DNA from: Cryobacterium algoricola
GTDB taxonomy: Bacteria; Actinomycetota; Actinomycetes; Actinomycetales; Microbacteriaceae
Direction of reading: 5' to 3'
Assembly: GCF_004402485.1 (NCBI RefSeq)
Contig: NZ_SOFG01000011.1
Location: 620,001-684,000, forward strand
Length of the DNA: 64,000 bases
Shown here one piece after another: positions 43,308-52,499 of this stretch (position 1 is its first letter; every line of letters begins with the position of its first letter). The notes below the pieces were generated by a model. The model had not been told where the DNA came from, did not search any database, and saw nothing but the letters and a program-made list of their open reading frames with translations. The position numbers and the translations under genes are program-made.

Positions 43308-44626
43308 GCGAGACACCGTCACTCTTCGACATCGACGACGACTCACGACCGCTTGCTGATCGGCTCAGGCCGCGCACCCTGCACGACGTCCTCGGGCAGG
43401 ACCATGTTCTCGGGGCGGACGCACCGATCGGGCGAATGGTCAACGCACAGAGACTGATGTCGATGGTGCTCTGGGGGCCACCCGGGTGCGGCAAGACCAC
43501 GATCGCGCGGCTTCTCGCCGAGCAGACCAGCCTCGCATTCGAACCCCTCTCTGCCACCTTCGCCGGCGTCGCCGACCTTCGAAAGGTGTTTCAATCAGCG
43601 CGGCGCCGGCGCGAGATCGGTCAGGGCACGCTGCTGTTCATCGACGAGATCCACCGCTTCAACCGCGCCCAGCAAGACTCATTCCTTCCTTACGTCGAAG
43701 ACGGCACCGTCATCCTCGTCGGCGCGACCACGGAGAACCCCAGCTTCGAACTCAACGGAGCGCTGCTCTCCCGCACCCAGGTCTTCGTTCTGAAACGCCT
43801 CGACGATGTTGCGCTCAGCACCCTCATCACCCGAGCCGAAGCGCTCATTGGTCATCCGCTACCGTTGACCGATGAGGCTCGCCAGGCGCTGATCGCGATG
43901 GCGGACGGTGACGGCCGGTACCTGCTGAACATGATCGAGCAGGTCCAAGCCCTGCCCGCACCCGTCGACCCGGCCGCCCTCGCCGCCGCCGTGCAGAGAC
44001 GGGCACCGCTGTACGACAAAGCACAGGAAGGCCACTACAACCTCATCTCCGCGCTCCACAAGTCGATGCGTGCCTCCGACCCAGACGCGGCCCTGTACTG
44101 GTTGGCACGGATGCTCGACGGCGGCGAAGACCCCCTGTTCATCGCCCGCCGCATCACCCGATTCGCCACCGAGGACATCGGCATGGCCGACCCGAACGCC
44201 GTTCAACAGGCCCTCGCCGCCTGGGATGTTTATGACCGCCTCGGTTCACCCGAGGGAGAACTCGCACTCGCGCAAGCCGTCATCTACCTGGCGACCGCAC
44301 CAAAGTCGATCGGCGTGTACCGCGGATTCAACAAGGCGCGCGCCGCCGCGAAGCGGAGCGGATCGCTGATGCCGCCCGCGCACATCCTCAATGCCCCGAC
44401 CCGTCTCATGAAAGACCTCGGCTACGGCGACGGCTATCAATACGACCCGGACACCGAGAACGGGTTCTCAGGCGCGAACTTCTTCCCAGAGGGCTTAGCC
44501 CGACAAACCTTCTACGAACCCACCGACGCAGGATACGAGCGAGCAATCTCCGCACGGCTGCACCACTGGGCCCAGCTCCGGGACGGTGACACCAGTGGCC
44601 GCACTCCCGATTCCGAATCGGACTAG
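43304..44626 (+). CDS. rarA: Replication-associated recombination protein A, AAA+ ATPase
   Basis: A 440-residue RarA/MgsA/WRNIP1 homologue acting at stalled forks. The start PLADRLRPRTLHDVLGQDHVLG, Walker A GPPGCGKTT, Walker B LLFIDEIHRFNRAQQD, sensor 1 GATTENPSFELNGALLSR, and the C-terminal tetramerisation region (YNLISALHKSMRASDPDAALYWLARML, ARRITRFATEDIGMADP) are all present. GTG 43304 overlaps the preceding stop. The last chromosomal gene before the island boundary. Confidence 0.95.
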   Translation: MSETPSLFDIDDDSRPLADRLRPRTLHDVLGQDHVLGADAPIGRMVNAQRLMSMVLWGPPGCGKTTIARLLAEQTSLAFEPLSATFAGVADLRKVFQSARRRREIGQGTLLFIDEIHRFNRAQQDSFLPYVEDGTVILVGATTENPSFELNGALLSRTQVFVLKRLDDVALSTLITRAEALIGHPLPLTDEARQALIAMADGDGRYLLNMIEQVQALPAPVDPAALAAAVQRRAPLYDKAQEGHYNLISALHKSMRASDPDAALYWLARMLDGGEDPLFIARRITRFATEDIGMADPNAVQQALAAWDVYDRLGSPEGELALAQAVIYLATAPKSIGVYRGFNKARAAAKRSGSLMPPAHILNAPTRLMKDLGYGDGYQYDPDTENGFSGANFFPEGLARQTFYEPTDAGYERAISARLHHWAQLRDGDTSGRTPDSESD

Positions 44627-44639
44627 CCCGGGTAATGGA

Positions 44640-44684
44640 AAAGACCCCCGGACATCCGCGTGATGACGCGGATCTCGGGGGCCG
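44640..44684 (-). terminator. Rho-independent terminator of a lost tRNA gene
   Basis: Read on the minus strand, CCCCCG and ATCCGCGT pair with ACGCGGAT and CCGGGGG, followed by TCTTTTCC. It directly follows the tRNA-like sequence at 44691-44712 in that orientation, as a tRNA terminator would. Confidence 0.75.
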
Positions 44685-44690
44685 AACAGT

Positions 44691-44712
44691 GCGGAGACGG
44701 TGGGATTTGAAC
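44691..44712 (-). other. Attachment-site core: 3' end of a tRNA-Ser-like gene
   Basis: On the minus strand the 22 nt read GTTCAAATCCCACC and then GTCTCCGC: a T-loop, the T-stem 3' strand, the acceptor 3' strand CGTCTCC and a discriminator G, as in tRNA-Ser. The sequence immediately 5' of it does not pair with the T-stem strand, so this is a tRNA fragment, not a full gene. With the terminator on the chromosomal side, it fits the displaced core left when an element integrates into a tRNA 3' end. The intact tRNA should be at the far end of the element, outside this window. Confidence 0.7.
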
Positions 44713-44761
44713 TCTGCCCATGCAATCATTCGGGCTGTTCTGCGCTCACGATCCGCGTAAT

Positions 44762-44837
44762 TACGCGGAAGTTGGATCATCCGGACGGCCTCGAATCACG
44801 TGGTTTTTTCACAAGTGTTGCCATTTTGTTGCCACGA
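44762..44837 (-). other. Possible remnant of an integrase C-terminus
   Basis: Next to the att core the minus strand has an open frame ending VDKERSWQQNGNTCEKTT, cut upstream by an IS481-like end. The duplicated TGGCAACA in this stretch recalls integrase arm sites. Being this close to the att core, it could be the last codons of an inactivated tyrosine integrase. This is weak evidence. Confidence 0.25.
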
Positions 44838-44840
44838 CCG

Positions 44841-45471
44841 CTCCTTGTCCACGCTCGTGATGTCTCAGGACACCGGTGACAGTTCTGCATCAGGACATCG
44901 GTGACAGTCGATGTGACGGGCTAGGTTCGGTACATGTGGCAATCTGACGCGTCCGAGTTCTTGGCTGTGCAGGATGCAGAGCTTGCGTTGTTATCGTCAA
45001 CGGTGCGGAGCGACGCGGAGCATGTGTCATCCCTTCTCGCCGATGACTTCGCCGAAATCGGTCGCTCAGGTCGCCGTTGGACCTACGGCGAAACGGTCGC
45101 GGCATTGCAAGTCGAGGGTCCTCGCGCCACCCCTGTGACGTCGGAGTGGCTGTTCTATCGGCTTTCCTCAGAACTGATCCTTGTCACCTATCGACTTCAT
45201 GGCACCGATCACGACAGCCGACATTCGTCGCTGTGGGAGCTTGCAGGTCCGGTGCTGCGCTTTCACCAAAGCACCAGCATTCCCAGCAGCTGATCGACGG
45301 CAGCCCAAGAGCAACGACACAGACCATTGCCCCGGCAGAGCGAATCGCCGGTGGGTAAGGGGCTGCTGGGTGGACCTGAAGTGTCACTACGACGACCACC
45401 GTAAGTGTCACCGATGTTCTGATACAGAACTGTCACCGATGTCGTGCGACATGACACTCCTTGTCCACGCT
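44841..45471. mobile_element. Paired IS481-like end sequences with 15-bp direct repeats around a DUF4440 gene
   Basis: CTCCTTGTCCACGCT occurs directly repeated at 44841-44855 and 45457-45471. Just inside are inverted sequences: TGTCACCGATGTYCTGATRC followed by AGAACTGTCACCG at 45406-45440 and, inverted, ending at 44906. These repeated TGTCACCGATGTC blocks resemble termini of actinobacterial IS481 elements. No transposase remains. The TGT ends face each other across the DUF4440 gene. Confidence 0.45.
44934..45293 (+). CDS. DUF4440 / NTF2-like small protein
   Basis: A 119-residue protein. VQDAELALLSSTVRSDAEHVSSLLADDFAEIGRSGRRWTYGETVAALQ is the DUF4440 (SnoaL/NTF2-like) N-terminal half; LILVTYRLHGTDHDSRHSSLWELAGPVLRFHQST is the beta-sheet half. 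NTF2-like folds serve as enzymes, binding proteins or immunity factors, so the role is open. It is enclosed by IS481-like ends without a transposase. Confidence 0.8.
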   Translation: MWQSDASEFLAVQDAELALLSSTVRSDAEHVSSLLADDFAEIGRSGRRWTYGETVAALQVEGPRATPVTSEWLFYRLSSELILVTYRLHGTDHDSRHSSLWELAGPVLRFHQSTSIPSS

Positions 45472-45605
45472 TGCGACGTTGGGATCACGCCATCGATGCA
45501 ACGTACTGCCGAACTCCCACGACCCCATTCGCGATCCGCCGGGCGAACCGAAGGGTCGTGCCCGCATGGCTGCGAATCCGCAGCCTCTGGCCTGAACCTG
45601 GTGAG

Positions 45606-46979
45606 CTATGACGTACCGGCCGAGATGAGGTCAACGGCAAAGCAAGTACCGTCACCGATTGACGACCGCACGAAGATAGTTCCGCCGAGACGGCCAACCA
45701 GTTGCGCTGCGATCGAGAGTCCGAGGCCCGTATTCACCGGACGCAGATCCCTGTAGCGCGCCCGCAGAATCCCCCGCTCGAACGCGACGGCCGCGTCAGC
45801 GTCCGTGAGCCCAGGTCCACTGTCTCGAACCTCAATCCGCACGGTGTCATCCCCGACACGTTTCGCAGTGAGCAAGACCACTCCCCCCGAGGGAGTTGCA
45901 CGGAGTGCGTTCTCGACCAGTCCGTCCACGATCTGTCGCAGGCGCATCGGATCGGTCAGGATCGGGGCTGGATCGCTGGCAGAACTGTCCACTTGAAGAG
46001 TGACTCCCAATTGAGCGCACTGACCGCGCCACGCTCGCTCGACCTCGCACAACACCGCCGTCGCGTCGGTCGGACGCAACTCCAGGGTGAAATCGTCAGC
46101 TTCCAATCGCGCCAGTTCGAGTAGATCGCTGACAAACCGGTCTAACCGCTTCGCTTCAGCCACCAGAATCACTCCGACAGCAGAACCACCAGTCTCGGAA
46201 ATGACGCCGTCTGCAAGCGCCTCCGCATAACCGCGGATCGCGGTCAAGGGGGTACGGATCTCGTGCGAAACCGAAAGCAGAAACTCCCGCTGACGGTCCT
46301 CGCTCGTCGCGAGCGCTCGATCCAGAGCTGTCAGGGAGGTCGAGACGTCATCGATCTCGGGGATCCCATGGGACACAACGACGAGGCCACGTTCGCCGCC
46401 AGCCAGCCGACGAGCGTCTCGAGCCATGGCCTGGAGCGGACGGGCAAGCCTGCGCGACAGGAAAACGCCCGCCACGATGGCGGCAACCAGGCCGATCGCG
46501 ACTGCGATCAGAATACGTCCGGCGATGAGGCCACTCGATTCGGTGACGTCAGCGACGCGCAGGAAGCCGACTAGCCCTCCGCCGCCCGGGCGCGGACGGC
46601 CTTCGACGACGTAAGTATCGCCGCCGACTTGCACCGTTGTGGAAGCGGACCGATCAGAGCCCAGAACACCGATCATCGTTCTCTTGACCTCGGCGCCCAC
46701 CGCACCCAGTACTTTGCCATCCGGACCGATGAGCAGGAATCGCTCTCCGTGCGCGCCGAGGATTTTGTCGTCCTGCATGAGCGCGCGCAGCGAGGCGAAC
46801 GGCTGCTGGCTGAGCGCACTCGTCTGAGCGGCTAACGCCGACTGCGCTTGACCGGTCACAAGCACGGTGAGCAGTTGCAACGAGACCACCGTGGTGATCA
46901 GCACGGCCACACAAGCGACGCCCACCGTGACGAGCATGATCCGGCCGCCCAGGGAGCGGAGCCACCGTTGAAGCGACAT
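45606..46979 (-). CDS. Sensor histidine kinase
   Basis: A 457-residue membrane kinase. TM1 is at about 13-38, an extracytoplasmic sensor domain at about 40-160, TM2 at about 172-195, then HAMP. The H-box is LLSVSHEIRTPLTAIRGYAEAL, the N-box VENALRATPSGG, G1 RDSGPGLTDADAA and G2 GLGLSIAAQL. It starts immediately after the response-regulator stop (TGA-ATG with no gap). The sensed cue is unknown; the island's cell-envelope genes suggest an envelope stimulus. Confidence 0.93.
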   Translation of the reverse strand: MSLQRWLRSLGGRIMLVTVGVACVAVLITTVVSLQLLTVLVTGQAQSALAAQTSALSQQPFASLRALMQDDKILGAHGERFLLIGPDGKVLGAVGAEVKRTMIGVLGSDRSASTTVQVGGDTYVVEGRPRPGGGGLVGFLRVADVTESSGLIAGRILIAVAIGLVAAIVAGVFLSRRLARPLQAMARDARRLAGGERGLVVVSHGIPEIDDVSTSLTALDRALATSEDRQREFLLSVSHEIRTPLTAIRGYAEALADGVISETGGSAVGVILVAEAKRLDRFVSDLLELARLEADDFTLELRPTDATAVLCEVERAWRGQCAQLGVTLQVDSSASDPAPILTDPMRLRQIVDGLVENALRATPSGGVVLLTAKRVGDDTVRIEVRDSGPGLTDADAAVAFERGILRARYRDLRPVNTGLGLSIAAQLVGRLGGTIFVRSSIGDGTCFAVDLISAGTS

Positions 46980-47675
46980 TCAAGTCGCCTTGCCCGTGAC
47001 GCAGTACCCGAAACCGCGTACGGTTCGGATCGGACACGTCGGGCCGAGCTTTCCGCGGACCTGGGCGATGTGCACATCAACGGTGCGGCTCGCACTGTAA
47101 TCAGCGATTCCCCACACCGCAGAAAGGAGCTCCTCTCTCGAGTACACACGTCCAGGTCGAGCCATCAGCTGGGCAAGAAGATCGAATTCTGTCGCCGTCA
47201 ATGTGACGGGCGTGTTCCCGCGCACGACGGTCCGGGAAACAGGGTCGAGGACCAGGTCGTCAACCCGGAGAACGGCGGTTCCACCGAGGCCGGACGAGCG
47301 CCGGATGATGCTCTTGACCCGCGCCACCAGTTCACGGGGCGAGAAGGGCTTCGTCACGTAATCATCTGCCCCAAGCTCCATGCCCAGGACTCGATCAATT
47401 TCGTCGTCTCTGGCCGTGACGAATAGAACAGGAGTCCAGTCTCCGGAATCCCGCATGGCACGGCAGACTTCGATCCCGTCCAAAACAGGCAAACCAACAT
47501 CCAGGAGCACTGCCGCCGGGCGAAGGCTCCGGACGCGATCAAGTCCCCCGCGGCCATCGGTCTCCAGATGCACCGTGAACCCGGATCGCACGAGAAATAG
47601 GCGCTCGATATCCGCGATGGCCGGATCGTCCTCGACGACCAGCACCAGTCCCCTGTCGTCGGTCACAAGATCCAT
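46980..47675 (-). CDS. OmpR-family response regulator
   Basis: A 231-residue regulator. The receiver domain has acidic residues in VLVVEDDPAI, the phospho-Asp in VLLDVGLPVLDG and Lys in DDYVTKPFSPREL. The winged-helix effector domain ends with SASRTVDVHIAQVRGKLGPTCPIRTVRGFGYCV. ATG 47675 was chosen at the start of homology. Operon with the kinase gene; the divergent secreted-protein gene at 47836 is a likely target. Confidence 0.93.
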   Translation of the reverse strand: MDLVTDDRGLVLVVEDDPAIADIERLFLVRSGFTVHLETDGRGGLDRVRSLRPAAVLLDVGLPVLDGIEVCRAMRDSGDWTPVLFVTARDDEIDRVLGMELGADDYVTKPFSPRELVARVKSIIRRSSGLGGTAVLRVDDLVLDPVSRTVVRGNTPVTLTATEFDLLAQLMARPGRVYSREELLSAVWGIADYSASRTVDVHIAQVRGKLGPTCPIRTVRGFGYCVTGKAT

Positions 47676-47835
47676 TAACCCCCGCGGCGACGGATCTGCT
47701 CTTAGGGCGCGCCCGGTTCGAGCGTCGGCCTTACCAAACCCGAACATTGACCTCACACAACTCGAACAGGGCGCAGGCAGTGTTGACCATGTCGACGTCT
47801 CGTCGACATCAATGACCGAGCCGGGAGTGCTTCCA

Positions 47836-48573
47836 ATGAATCGAACCATTCGACCAACCATCCTTGGCGCCGCAGCCCTCACCGCACTCGCGGTGCTGGG
47901 TGCCGCACCCGCGTTCGCCGCTTCGACGTCCACCCCGGCCCCTCCCTCCACTGCTGTCCACTCGAAAACGCCACCCACCCTCACGAATGTGCAGGCGTCC
48001 GCCGCGACGGCGACCGGTAAACGAATCACCTCCTTGAACGCTGCGATAGCGAAAGTCACCGCCAACACCTCACTTGTCAGCTCCGACAAGAGTGCACTCC
48101 TGGGGACACTCACTGGCGACCTCGACGGCATGAACACCCTCGCGACGAAAATCGCCGCGGACACCGACTTCGCTCAGGCCAAAATCGACTACGCCGCCAT
48201 CTTCAACACCTACCGTGTCTCTTCGGTCTCTCTTCCCCAGGCGGCGTACACGACGTTTGCGGACACTGTGGTCTCCAAATCGGCGGTGAAGCTCACCGCT
48301 GAACAGACACGGCTCTCGGGCCTTCTCTCAGGAAAGGACGCATCCAAATCCACTGCGGCGCTGCAGGAAGACCTCACGGACATGGCCGCCCAGATCAGCA
48401 AGGCCACCAGCGCCGCAACCGGGCTGGCCACCGGATCGCTCGCCGTCACACCGGAGCAATACGCCGCCAACCACGACATCATGAAAGCCTTCAAGGCATC
48501 CGCGACCACCGCGCGCGCCGCACTCAAGCAGGCACAGACCGACGCCAAGACCATCCGAGCAGCACTCAAGTAA
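47836..48573 (+). CDS. Secreted Ala/Thr-rich helical protein
   Basis: A 245-residue protein with a Sec signal peptide (ILGAAALTALAVLGAAPAFAA, cleavage after AFA). The mature part is rich in Ala, Thr, Ser and Lys, with long amphipathic helices (GKRITSLNAAIAKVTANTSLVSSDKSALLGTLTGDLDGMNTLATKIA) and no Cys. It resembles uncharacterised actinobacterial exported helical proteins. GGGAG is upstream of the ATG. It lies divergent from the two-component genes and may be controlled by them. Confidence 0.75.
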   Translation: MNRTIRPTILGAAALTALAVLGAAPAFAASTSTPAPPSTAVHSKTPPTLTNVQASAATATGKRITSLNAAIAKVTANTSLVSSDKSALLGTLTGDLDGMNTLATKIAADTDFAQAKIDYAAIFNTYRVSSVSLPQAAYTTFADTVVSKSAVKLTAEQTRLSGLLSGKDASKSTAALQEDLTDMAAQISKATSAATGLATGSLAVTPEQYAANHDIMKAFKASATTARAALKQAQTDAKTIRAALK

Positions 48574-48801
48574 CTCCGACCCGGCAGCGCGACCGTGGCC
48601 AAAGATCCGCCGTTGAGCTGCCGTCCCGACCACGGCATTGCCTGAAGCGTTCCTGCCCGATGCAGCGTCCGAATCGGGCGCCCCGCACTCACTCCCGATC
48701 CGCCCGGGCAGAATCGTCTTCTGCCAGGAATTCCAATGGCCGCAGATGCACGGCCGTTTGGTCTTCAAGCTATTCATAGGACAGAGATACGACCAGTGAG
48801 A

Positions 48802-49758
48802 ATGACTGCCAGACGCAATAAGACCCGTATCGCGAGTGTGGCTCTGATCGGCGTGGCCCTCGGAGCCGGGGGCTTCGTCCTCCTGGACCATCCCGCATCA
48901 GCCACGAGTCCGGATTCGCAGCCCGACCCGGGTGTGTCCATGGCGGCATCCGCCCTGCCGATCACCGGGACCGTGGAGGCGGTACACATTCCGGCGACGG
49001 CCTCCGGTTTCACTGCTCGAGACGCAGAGGTGTATCTCCCGCCGGCGGCTCAGATAGCTAACGCCCCGGCCTTACCATTCGTGCTGATGATGATGGGCCA
49101 GCCCGGAAACCCCGACGCTTCGTACATCGGATCCGTCCTCGACACGTTCGCGCTCACCCATGACGGTCAGGCCCCGATCGTCGTCGTCGCCGACCAGCTC
49201 GGCGACCCGAGCGTTGATTCCCTCTGCCTGGACACAGCGGAACACGGCAACGTGCAGACCTACATTGAGCAGGATGTCGTGAACTGGGCGCGCGCAAACC
49301 TGCGCATCATGAGCAACCGCATCGACTGGACCGTTGCAGGGTTCTCCAATGGCGGCCAGTGCGCAATCTCCCTGGCTGCCAGATTCCCGGATGTCTGGGG
49401 AAACGTGATCAGTGCGTCCGGGACGACCTTCGCGGGAACTGAATCCGAACCCACGGTTCTTGCCGATGTCTTCGGCGGAGACCAAGCCGCCTACGACGCC
49501 ACGAAACCAGCGACCATCATGTCGTCAACGTCCTACCCCGATACCGACGCCGTGTTCACCGTCGGTGCGGATGACTCCGTGATCGGGCCACCCCAGAAGG
49601 AACTGAGTACCGTCGCCCTAGGCGCCGGCATGGCGACCAGCTACTACGAAGTCCCCGGCGAAGGCCACACCATCGGGGCCCTCCTCGGAGGACTCACGAA
49701 GGCCTTCGACGTTCTGGCCCTACGCCTCGGATTTCAAGAAGTCGCACCTCAGCCCTAG
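48802..49758 (+). CDS. Secreted alpha/beta-hydrolase, esterase D/antigen 85-like
   Basis: A 318-residue exported hydrolase. A signal segment (RIASVALIGVALGAGGFVLL) is followed by a beta-rich lead-in (VEAVHIPATASGFTARDAEVYLPPAA) and the catalytic domain: FVLMMMGQPGNPDAS, WTVAGFSNGGQCAISLAARFPD with nucleophile Ser in GFSNG, and the His in EGHTIGALLGG. Related to mycolyl-transferase/esterase D proteins. A paralogue with membrane helices is at 61458-62810. The ATG at 48802 was preferred to GTG 48796. Confidence 0.85.
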   Translation: MTARRNKTRIASVALIGVALGAGGFVLLDHPASATSPDSQPDPGVSMAASALPITGTVEAVHIPATASGFTARDAEVYLPPAAQIANAPALPFVLMMMGQPGNPDASYIGSVLDTFALTHDGQAPIVVVADQLGDPSVDSLCLDTAEHGNVQTYIEQDVVNWARANLRIMSNRIDWTVAGFSNGGQCAISLAARFPDVWGNVISASGTTFAGTESEPTVLADVFGGDQAAYDATKPATIMSSTSYPDTDAVFTVGADDSVIGPPQKELSTVALGAGMATSYYEVPGEGHTIGALLGGLTKAFDVLALRLGFQEVAPQP

Positions 49759-50206
49759 ATGTAAAGCTCAGGGCGATGACCCGGTCGGCCGGGCCGCGCG
49801 GATGCGGCGAAATTGCCGGAGAGTGCTGCCTCGGAGCGATGGATACGCAGATTGTCGGTGCGAACGTGAACTGTGCGCGGCCTCGCAATCCGGAGCCCAT
49901 TCGCAGCGGGCGTGAACCTGTGAAACTGCACTGGGCACGAGTCCAGGCCTCAGAAGGTTTTCAGGATTCGGTGCCGTTTACATCGGAATGCGTCTGGAAT
50001 GCTCGACAGGTGAACCGAAACATCCTCATGCCACACCATTTTCATCCATGCTCGCCAGGCGTTCATCCCGTCGTTCGCTGACTCGTTGGCCGACGGGGCG
50101 GCTCAAGTCACCGCTCAACAGTTGTCCCCCATTCTTCAAATTCCCAGGGATCCGGAGCATTCGCGCCGGCCGTCCCTGCTGACCCCGGCAGGGATACGTG
50201 AGACCT
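49759..50206. other. Intergenic region with no recognised gene
   Basis: About 450 nt between the esterase and FtsW-like genes. No ORF with plausible start and codon use, and no recognisable RNA family. A GC-rich stretch at 49780-49815 could form a hairpin. The ribosome site CAGGGA and the FtsW-like start lie at its end. Confidence 0.4.
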
Positions 50207-51439
50207 ATGGAAACTCCTTTTCGCCAGCGCACGCTCGACACATCATCAAGCTCCGCCAGCGAGCGGCCGAGGACCGTACCGGCCACGAGGATCAGCCTGG
50301 GACGATTGGTGCGCACGCCGTCAGCTGATTACTTTCTCCTGTTGGGCGTGACTCTGTTTCTTGTCCTGTTCGGCCTCGCCATGGTGTTGTCCTCATCGTC
50401 TGTCGATTCATATGTGAGCAATGGCGGGTTCTTCGGGGTCCTCCTCCATCAAGGCTTCATCGCGATCGTTGGTATCCCGTTGATGCTCGTTGTGAGCCGG
50501 GCACCATTGAAGTTCTGGCAACGCATCGCCTGGCCGGCTCTCATCGTGACGTGCCTAGTCCAGTGCCTTGTCTTCACGCCATTGGGCGTGACTGTTGCTG
50601 GGAATACGAACTGGTTATCGGTCGGAAGTTTCCAATTTCAGCCCTCCGAAGCCATCAAGGTCGCCCTGGTCATCTGGCTGGGCACGATTCTCGCCCAAAA
50701 GCAGAACCTGCTCAGTGACTGGCGCCACGTGCTCATTCCAGTCTTTGGCGTTGGCGGTGCCGCCGTACTCCTTGTAATGATCCGCGGCGACCTGGGAACA
50801 ACGGTGATCCTGGGCGCGATCCTGTTTGGCGCCTTGGTTTTCGCCGGGGTGCGGATGCGGATGCTCGCGATCCCGCTAGGAGTCGGAGCGGTGGGCGCGG
50901 TCGCAGCAGCAGCAGCGAGCGCCAACCGGCTGATACGCGTTCTGGCGTTCTTCGGGACAGGATGCGATAGCAGTTCGAAGAACATCTCAGCTGCGTGCTG
51001 GCAGCCCCTCCACGGCACGTGGGCCATGGCTGATGGCGGGATCTTCGGCGTGGGTCTCGGTAACTCCAAAGCCAAGTGGTCCTGGTTGCCTGCCGCCGAC
51101 AACGATTACATTTACGCCATCATCGGCGAAGAGCTCGGCCTTATCGGCGCCATTGTCGTCCTCCTCCTCTTCATCGTCCTCGCGATCGCCTTCCTTCGCA
51201 TCATGAGCACGACCTCGCACTTGCAGGTCCGTGTGACAACTGCCGCCGTGATGGTCTGGGTCGTCGGGCAAGCTCTCGTCAACATGGGAGTCGTCCTGGG
51301 CTTCGTCCCGGTCCTCGGCGTCCCCTTACCGTTGATCTCCGCGGGCGGCACCGCCCTGTTGACGACCCTAATTGGGATCGGTGTGGTGCTCTCCTTTGCT
51401 CGTAACGTCAGACGAGCACCCATGCCATCTGCACCGTGA
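50207..51439 (+). CDS. FtsW/RodA/SpoVE family peptidoglycan polymerase-like protein
   Basis: A 410-residue SEDS protein with an N-terminal Ser-rich cytoplasmic tail and about ten hydrophobic helices. Family parts include GVTVAGNTNWLSVGSFQFQPSEAIKVALVIWL, VMIRGDLGTTVILGAILF, ADGGIFGVGLGNSKAKWSWLPAADNDYIYAIIGEELGLIG and FVPVLGVPLPLISAGGTALL. SEDS proteins polymerise lipid II with a partner transpeptidase. Since it lies in an element and lacks a class B PBP neighbour, it is probably a second copy. The start is ATG 50207. Confidence 0.9.
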   Translation: METPFRQRTLDTSSSSASERPRTVPATRISLGRLVRTPSADYFLLLGVTLFLVLFGLAMVLSSSSVDSYVSNGGFFGVLLHQGFIAIVGIPLMLVVSRAPLKFWQRIAWPALIVTCLVQCLVFTPLGVTVAGNTNWLSVGSFQFQPSEAIKVALVIWLGTILAQKQNLLSDWRHVLIPVFGVGGAAVLLVMIRGDLGTTVILGAILFGALVFAGVRMRMLAIPLGVGAVGAVAAAAASANRLIRVLAFFGTGCDSSSKNISAACWQPLHGTWAMADGGIFGVGLGNSKAKWSWLPAADNDYIYAIIGEELGLIGAIVVLLLFIVLAIAFLRIMSTTSHLQVRVTTAAVMVWVVGQALVNMGVVLGFVPVLGVPLPLISAGGTALLTTLIGIGVVLSFARNVRRAPMPSAP

Positions 51440-51523
51440 TCGGACGCTCCCGAGGCGACGATCATCGCCCTCACTGCGGTTCAATACGACGGCACCACCG
51501 CATCGAAAAGTCTTGATCGCGTT

Positions 51524-52183
51524 TCAGTTCAGGATATTCACGGCACGGGAGATCACGAGTGCGAGCAGGACGAAGCCCGTGAGCGCTTGATATCCCATCA
51601 AGGCTTTGGCCCGAACCGTGAGTGGCATCACATCAGTGGGGCTGAAAGCCATCATGTTATTCAGCGAGAGGTAGGCGTAGTCAAAGTAGCCCGGGCGCCA
51701 ATCCTCGCCTCCGGGAGCTCCATCGTGTTGAGGGAAGCGGAAGTCAGCTGTCGCCGTCGACCAGAGAATCGCGTCCCGGCGAGCGATCGGGCCCGAACGG
51801 TCGAGCTCCCAGTAGACCAGCGAAAAGGCGAGCACATTGGTGATCCACACTTGCCCGGCGGTCAGCAGTACATCCGGGCCGCTGACGTGACCATAAAGAA
51901 GTTGGCCTACGGTAAAAACAACGGTCACTTGGTTCGCCAACGTCAGCAGGGTTGCCAGTCCGATTGACAGCCAGCGGGACCACGTCGTCTCCTTGGAGAG
52001 GCGGCGCGGGTTCAGAATCGTGAGTGGGATGACCAGGAGAACACCGAGCGAGGGAACCACCCAGCGTGGGACGAGCTGGACCTTCTCAGGAATGAGCAGG
52101 TAGAGGACGAGGCTCACGATCACAGCGGCCAGTACAGGCCACCGGTGCTCGTGTCGCTTTGGGGGTTCCGTCACAACTGTCAC
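51524..52183 (-). CDS. DUF1345 family membrane protein
   Basis: A protein of about 219 residues (start uncertain between GTG 52183 and GTG 52174; no clear ribosome site) with five to six hydrophobic helices. VYWELDRSGPIARRDAILWSTATADFRFPQHDGAPGGEDWRPGYFDYAYLSLNNMMAFSPTDVMPLTVRAKALM is the DUF1345-type conserved region. Function unknown. It is convergent with the FtsW-like gene. Confidence 0.7.
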   Translation of the reverse strand: MTVVTEPPKRHEHRWPVLAAVIVSLVLYLLIPEKVQLVPRWVVPSLGVLLVIPLTILNPRRLSKETTWSRWLSIGLATLLTLANQVTVVFTVGQLLYGHVSGPDVLLTAGQVWITNVLAFSLVYWELDRSGPIARRDAILWSTATADFRFPQHDGAPGGEDWRPGYFDYAYLSLNNMMAFSPTDVMPLTVRAKALMGYQALTGFVLLALVISRAVNILN

Positions 52184-52480
52184 AATCTGAAGTGTAGGTC
52201 CGCCCGATGACCTCCGATCGCCGATGCTCCTGCCGCGGACTGACGCCAAGGAGCCTCGGAGCGACTGAGCCTTGGAACAGATTTACTGCCGGTACGACGC
52301 GGGTCACGCTCACTGTTCTCGGCCACCGATAGTGGAGGATTCAGGAAATCGAACCTGACAAGGTGCACCGACTTGCACATCCCCCGGAAACCTGACGTTA
52401 ACGCGGGCAATCAGGAAGCGCAATTCCGCGGAGCACGAGCGACGGGCCAAAAGGAACCCTGGGCTGTGTTGCTCGCCCCC
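52184..52480. other. Intergenic region left of the IS110 element
   Basis: About 300 nt with stop codons in all frames and no credible gene. It contains scattered GC hairpins but no recognised RNA. It ends in the CCCCCC run that forms the left target side of the IS110 insertion. Confidence 0.35.
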
Positions 52481-52499
52481 CGTTACTTTCTTCGTAGCC

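Noticed and set aside
44691..44790. Complete tRNA gene
   Set aside because: Only the 3' part fits; the T-stem partner, anticodon and D-arm are absent.
45485..45697. 70-codon minus-strand frame next to the kinase gene
   Set aside because: It overlaps the 3' end of the kinase and has no family; it could be an IS remnant, but this cannot be supported.
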